In this document: positions 61,662 to 64,000 of the stretch, piece after piece
Numbering within the stretch: position 1 is the stretch's first letter
Layout: every line of letters starts with the position of its first letter
Assembly: GCA_947385955.1 (NCBI GenBank)
Contig: CANDNA010000012.1
Span: 1-64,000, forward strand
Source of the DNA: an uncultured Clostridia bacterium
GTDB taxonomy: Bacteria > Bacillota > Clostridia > Lachnospirales > Lachnospiraceae
Direction of reading: 5' to 3'
DNA length: 64,000 nt
Program-made: the position numbers and the translations under genes
Notes under the pieces: model-generated
Told to the model about the DNA's origin: nothing
Databases searched by the model: none
Seen by the model: only the letters and a program-made list of their open reading frames with translations

Positions 61662-63029
61662 TTAGCGATTGTCCATTGCGATATAATCCTGGTCTGTGCA
61701 CAGGGTCTTATAGGCAGGACGCATAATTTTGCCGTTGGTTGCCAGCTCTTCCAGCCTGTGTGCACTCCATCCTACGATTCTTGCAATTGCGAAGATGGGA
61801 GTGTACAGCTCTGTGGGCAGATTCAGCATTTTGTAAACGAAGCCGGAGTAGAAGTCCACATTGATGCTGACACCTTTGAACATCTGGCGTTCCTGGGCAA
61901 TGATCTGAGGGGCCAGCCGTTCTACCAGGGAATACAGGGCAAACTCTTTCTGCAGACCCTTTTCTTCTGACAGTTTTTCCACAAAAGAGCGGAAAATTTC
62001 AGCTCTGGGATCGGATTTGGAGTAGATCGCGTGGCCCACACCGTAAATCAGCCCGGCTTTGTCAAAAGCCTCCTTATGCAATAATTTACGAAGGTGATTT
62101 CCCACTTCCTCTTCATCCGTCCAGTCGGATATCTGCTCCATCATATCGTCAAACATCTGTACTACTTTGATGTTGGCGCCACCATGACGGGGCCCCTTCA
62201 GGGAACCGATGGCAGCCGCAATCACAGAGTAGGTATCCGTCATAGTGGACGATACTACATGCGTCGTAAAGGAGGAATTGTTGCCGCCGCCGTGTTCCAT
62301 ATGGATTACCAGGGCAATATCCAGAAGTTTCGCCTCCAGAGGGGTATAGGAACTGTCAGGACGGAGAATATGCAGGATATTCTCTGCCGTGGAAAGATCG
62401 GGCCTGGGCTGATGGACATAAAGGCTGTCGCCGTTATGATAATGGTTGTATGCCTGATAGCCGTAAATGGACAGCAGGGGGAACAAACTGATCAGTTCCA
62501 GGCATTGCCGCAGTACATTGGGAATGGAGGTATCATCTGCCAGCATATCGTAGGAATATAAGGTGAGGACACTTCTGGCAAGTGTGTTCATCATATCCCG
62601 GCTGGGAGCCTTCATAATAATGTCTCTGACAAAATGGGTCGGAAGAGAACTGCGGTAATCGGACAGCAGTCTGGTAAAATCGGCCAGTTCTGCCTGATTG
62701 GGGAGCCTGTTAAATAAAAGCAGATATGTAACCTCTTCATATCCAAAACGTTTATCAGCCGTAAAGCCATTTACCAGATCTTTGATATTGTAACCACGGT
62801 AGAACAGATGGCCGTGGGCGGGAACGGTTTTCCCGTCAATGATTTCTGTTGCACGGACATCCGAAATATTGGTCAGTCCTGTGAGAACGCCTTTTCCATT
62901 TAAATCACGAAGTCCTCTTTTGACATCAAACTTTGTATAGAGCGCCGGATCAATGGTGCCGGCCTCCAGGCTAAGCTCTGCTAACGCCAGAATTTCAGGT
63001 GTAATGGTTGAATAGACATTATGGTCCAT
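61662..63029 (-). CDS. gltA: Citrate synthase
   Basis: A 455-residue enzyme joining oxaloacetate and acetyl-CoA. 'MEHGGGNNSSFTTHVV', 'LKGPRHGGANIKVV' and 'IYGVGHAIYSKSDPRAEI' carry the active-site histidines, and 'FYSGFVYKMLNLP' the Asp region. The long N-terminal part ('RGLRDLNGKGVLTGLT') is typical of the Clostridia group. The start at 63029 follows AAGGTGG; extended frames upstream run through the repeat region. It lies opposite its neighbours, alone. Confidence 0.95.
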   Translation of the reverse strand: MDHNVYSTITPEILALAELSLEAGTIDPALYTKFDVKRGLRDLNGKGVLTGLTNISDVRATEIIDGKTVPAHGHLFYRGYNIKDLVNGFTADKRFGYEEVTYLLLFNRLPNQAELADFTRLLSDYRSSLPTHFVRDIIMKAPSRDMMNTLARSVLTLYSYDMLADDTSIPNVLRQCLELISLFPLLSIYGYQAYNHYHNGDSLYVHQPRPDLSTAENILHILRPDSSYTPLEAKLLDIALVIHMEHGGGNNSSFTTHVVSSTMTDTYSVIAAAIGSLKGPRHGGANIKVVQMFDDMMEQISDWTDEEEVGNHLRKLLHKEAFDKAGLIYGVGHAIYSKSDPRAEIFRSFVEKLSEEKGLQKEFALYSLVERLAPQIIAQERQMFKGVSINVDFYSGFVYKMLNLPTELYTPIFAIARIVGWSAHRLEELATNGKIMRPAYKTLCTDQDYIAMDNR

Positions 63030-63084
63030 AAAGCTTTCGCCACCTTTCTGTGAAGAATTTGAAAGTGAATCATATACCGCATCG

Positions 63085-63180
63085 GACAAAGTCCGCCGGC
63101 CCGGAGGGCATGCGTTAGGGGGTACCATATAAGATAAAGTCCGTCGGCCCGAAGGACGTTTACAGGGGGATGACCGGATG
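63085..63180. repeat. Two 48-bp imperfect tandem repeats upstream of citrate synthase
   Basis: Unit 1 from 63085 and unit 2 from 63133 share AAAGTCCGYCGGCCCGRAGG and a later GGGGG run, both preceded by CATATA. About 21 of the first 25 bases agree. They lie in the untranslated leader of the reverse-strand gene. The 363-bp gap between the citrate synthase and deoC starts holds these repeats, an AT-rich stretch and the deoC promoter; no gene is seen. Confidence 0.7.
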
Positions 63181-63306
63181 AGTATAGAATGGTATTATAC
63201 CGAGGCATAATAGAAGTCACTTATATGAAATGTATACGTTTTATGATACCATGAGAGCGGCAGGGGGCGCAAGAAAAACATGTAATTTTAGAAAAAATTA
63301 ATAGAC

Positions 63307-63336
63307 TTGTAAAAAACAGGGAAAGGATATTATAAT
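63307..63336 (+). promoter_or_regulatory. Promoter of deoC
   Basis: TTGTAA at 63307-63312 and TATAAT at 63331-63336, spacer 18 bp, 56 bp before the start codon. Confidence 0.7.
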
Positions 63337-63392
63337 AAAAAGCAGGAATCGGATGCTTTCTTACGGAATATAAAAAAACAGGAGGAACTAAT

Positions 63393-64000
63393 ATGACAAA
63401 CGAAGAAATGCTGCGCCATGTGGATCATACCCAGCTTAAGCCTTTTGCCACATGGGAGGATATAGAAAAACTGTGCGAAGAGGCGATTGCATACCAGACA
63501 GCCTCTGTCTGTGTGCCGCCTGCCTATGTCAGAAGGATTGCAGATCAATATGGAAAAAAGATCAATATCTGTACGGTGGTGGGATTTCCTCTGGGTTACA
63601 GTGTAACAAATGCCAAGGCAGAGGAAGTCAGAGAAGCCATCCGTGACGGTGCCGGTGAAATTGATATGGTAGTCAATATCAGCGATGTGAAAAATCATCT
63701 TTATGATAAGGTAGAAGAGGAAATCCGGACACTGAAAGAGATATGTGGTGAACATATATTGAAAGTGATTATAGAGACATGTTTCCTGACGCAGGAAGAG
63801 AAGATTGCCATGTGCAGAGCCGTTACCGATGCAGGGGCGGATTATATCAAGACTTCCACAGGATTCGGTACCGGCGGCGCTACCATCGAAGATGTCCGCC
63901 TGTTTCAGAAGTACATTGGCCCGAAGGTAAAGATCAAGGCGGCCGGCGGCGTCAGGACCAGAGAGGATCTGGAGGCGTTTCTGGATGCCGGATGTGACCG
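63393..64000 (+). CDS. deoC: Deoxyribose-phosphate aldolase, 5' part only
   Basis: Splits deoxyribose 5-phosphate into acetaldehyde and glyceraldehyde 3-phosphate. The frame starts at ATG 63393 behind GGAGGAA and is open to the window end (202 codons of about 220). 'HVDHTQLKPFATWEDIEKLC', 'TVVGFPLG', 'EIDMVVNI', 'LKVIIETCFL' (Lys) and 'DYIKTSTGFGTGGA' (Schiff-base Lys) are aldolase motifs. The last visible segment is 'KAAGGVRTREDL'. Confidence 0.96.
   Translation, partial: MTNEEMLRHVDHTQLKPFATWEDIEKLCEEAIAYQTASVCVPPAYVRRIADQYGKKINICTVVGFPLGYSVTNAKAEEVREAIRDGAGEIDMVVNISDVKNHLYDKVEEEIRTLKEICGEHILKVIIETCFLTQEEKIAMCRAVTDAGADYIKTSTGFGTGGATIEDVRLFQKYIGPKVKIKAAGGVRTREDLEAFLDAGCD

Noticed and set aside
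61570-61665. 31-codon open frame starting 'MSHHPGSNSS'
   Set aside because: The nearest ribosome-like sequence is too distant and there is no sign of conservation.

Overview
The window is typical chromosomal backbone of a spore-forming anaerobic member of the Firmicutes, most likely a gut Lachnospiraceae (class Clostridia). The evidence is an Rnf ion-pumping complex, a sodium-type oxaloacetate decarboxylase, Pta-AckA fermentation genes, a spore-cortex deacetylase (PdaA), a GerA-family germination protein, a SleB-like hydrolase, strong AGGAGG ribosome sites, near-consensus sigma-A promoters, and the block yceD-rpmF-plsX-acpP-rnc-smc-ftsY. No rRNA, tRNA, CRISPR array, prophage or intact insertion sequence was seen.

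Layout. 1-3.4 kb: end of an oxaloacetate decarboxylase operon, then a membrane-anchored protein gene cut by an in-frame amber codon. 3.5-9.7 kb: a TetR regulator with a palindromic operator, an RpiR regulator, a BaiN-like flavoprotein, cmk, ispH, an S1-domain protein and cheR. 9.8-10.9 kb: a reverse-strand RNase H-like exonuclease gene. 11.1-16.1 kb: rnfCDGEAB. 16.1-17.4 kb: a sugar formyltransferase and a decayed NeuD-like acetyltransferase. 17.5-18.9 kb: a metal exporter with a Fur-family regulator. 19-21.3 kb: pdaA and a convergent gerA-family gene. 21.4-26.5 kb: an antiterminator-controlled PTS operon (EIIA, EI, HPr, GlcNAc-type EIIBC). 26.7-34.9 kb: a small anti-sigma-like gene, polA, coaE, an extended FtsA-like protein, walJ, an ACT protein and a UPF0210 protein. 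35-38.8 kb: OPT peptide transporter, PqqD-like protein and PepD. 38.8-40.1 kb: tmcAL (reverse). 40.4-42.6 kb: pta-ackA. 42.7-43.2 kb: a secreted protein with a duplicated cysteine domain. 43.4-53 kb: yceD-rpmF-plsX-acpP-rnc-smc-ftsY-ilvA-yitT. 53-61.5 kb: mixed genes including half of a DapF fold, an AraC regulator, apbE, a GH25-like protein, hisB, an AP2/HNH-like protein, a SleB-like hydrolase, a 237-bp inverted-repeat element and thrC. 61.6-64 kb: citrate synthase (reverse) and the start of deoC.

The metabolic theme is anaerobic energy conservation: Rnf couples ferredoxin:NAD to an ion gradient, ApbE supplies covalent FMN to RnfD and RnfG, oxaloacetate decarboxylase can also pump sodium, and Pta-AckA makes ATP from acetyl-CoA.

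Most worth a second look: the 237-bp inverted-repeat element before thrC, the duplicated secreted cysteine domain at 42.7 kb, the amber-split gene at 2.1-3.4 kb, an HPr whose regulatory Ser46 position is Arg, a stand-alone N-terminal DapF lobe without its catalytic Cys, an AP2-HNH-AP2 protein that has lost its nuclease residues, and an orphan PqqD-like protein in a peptide-uptake operon. No clearly new multi-gene system could be demonstrated.
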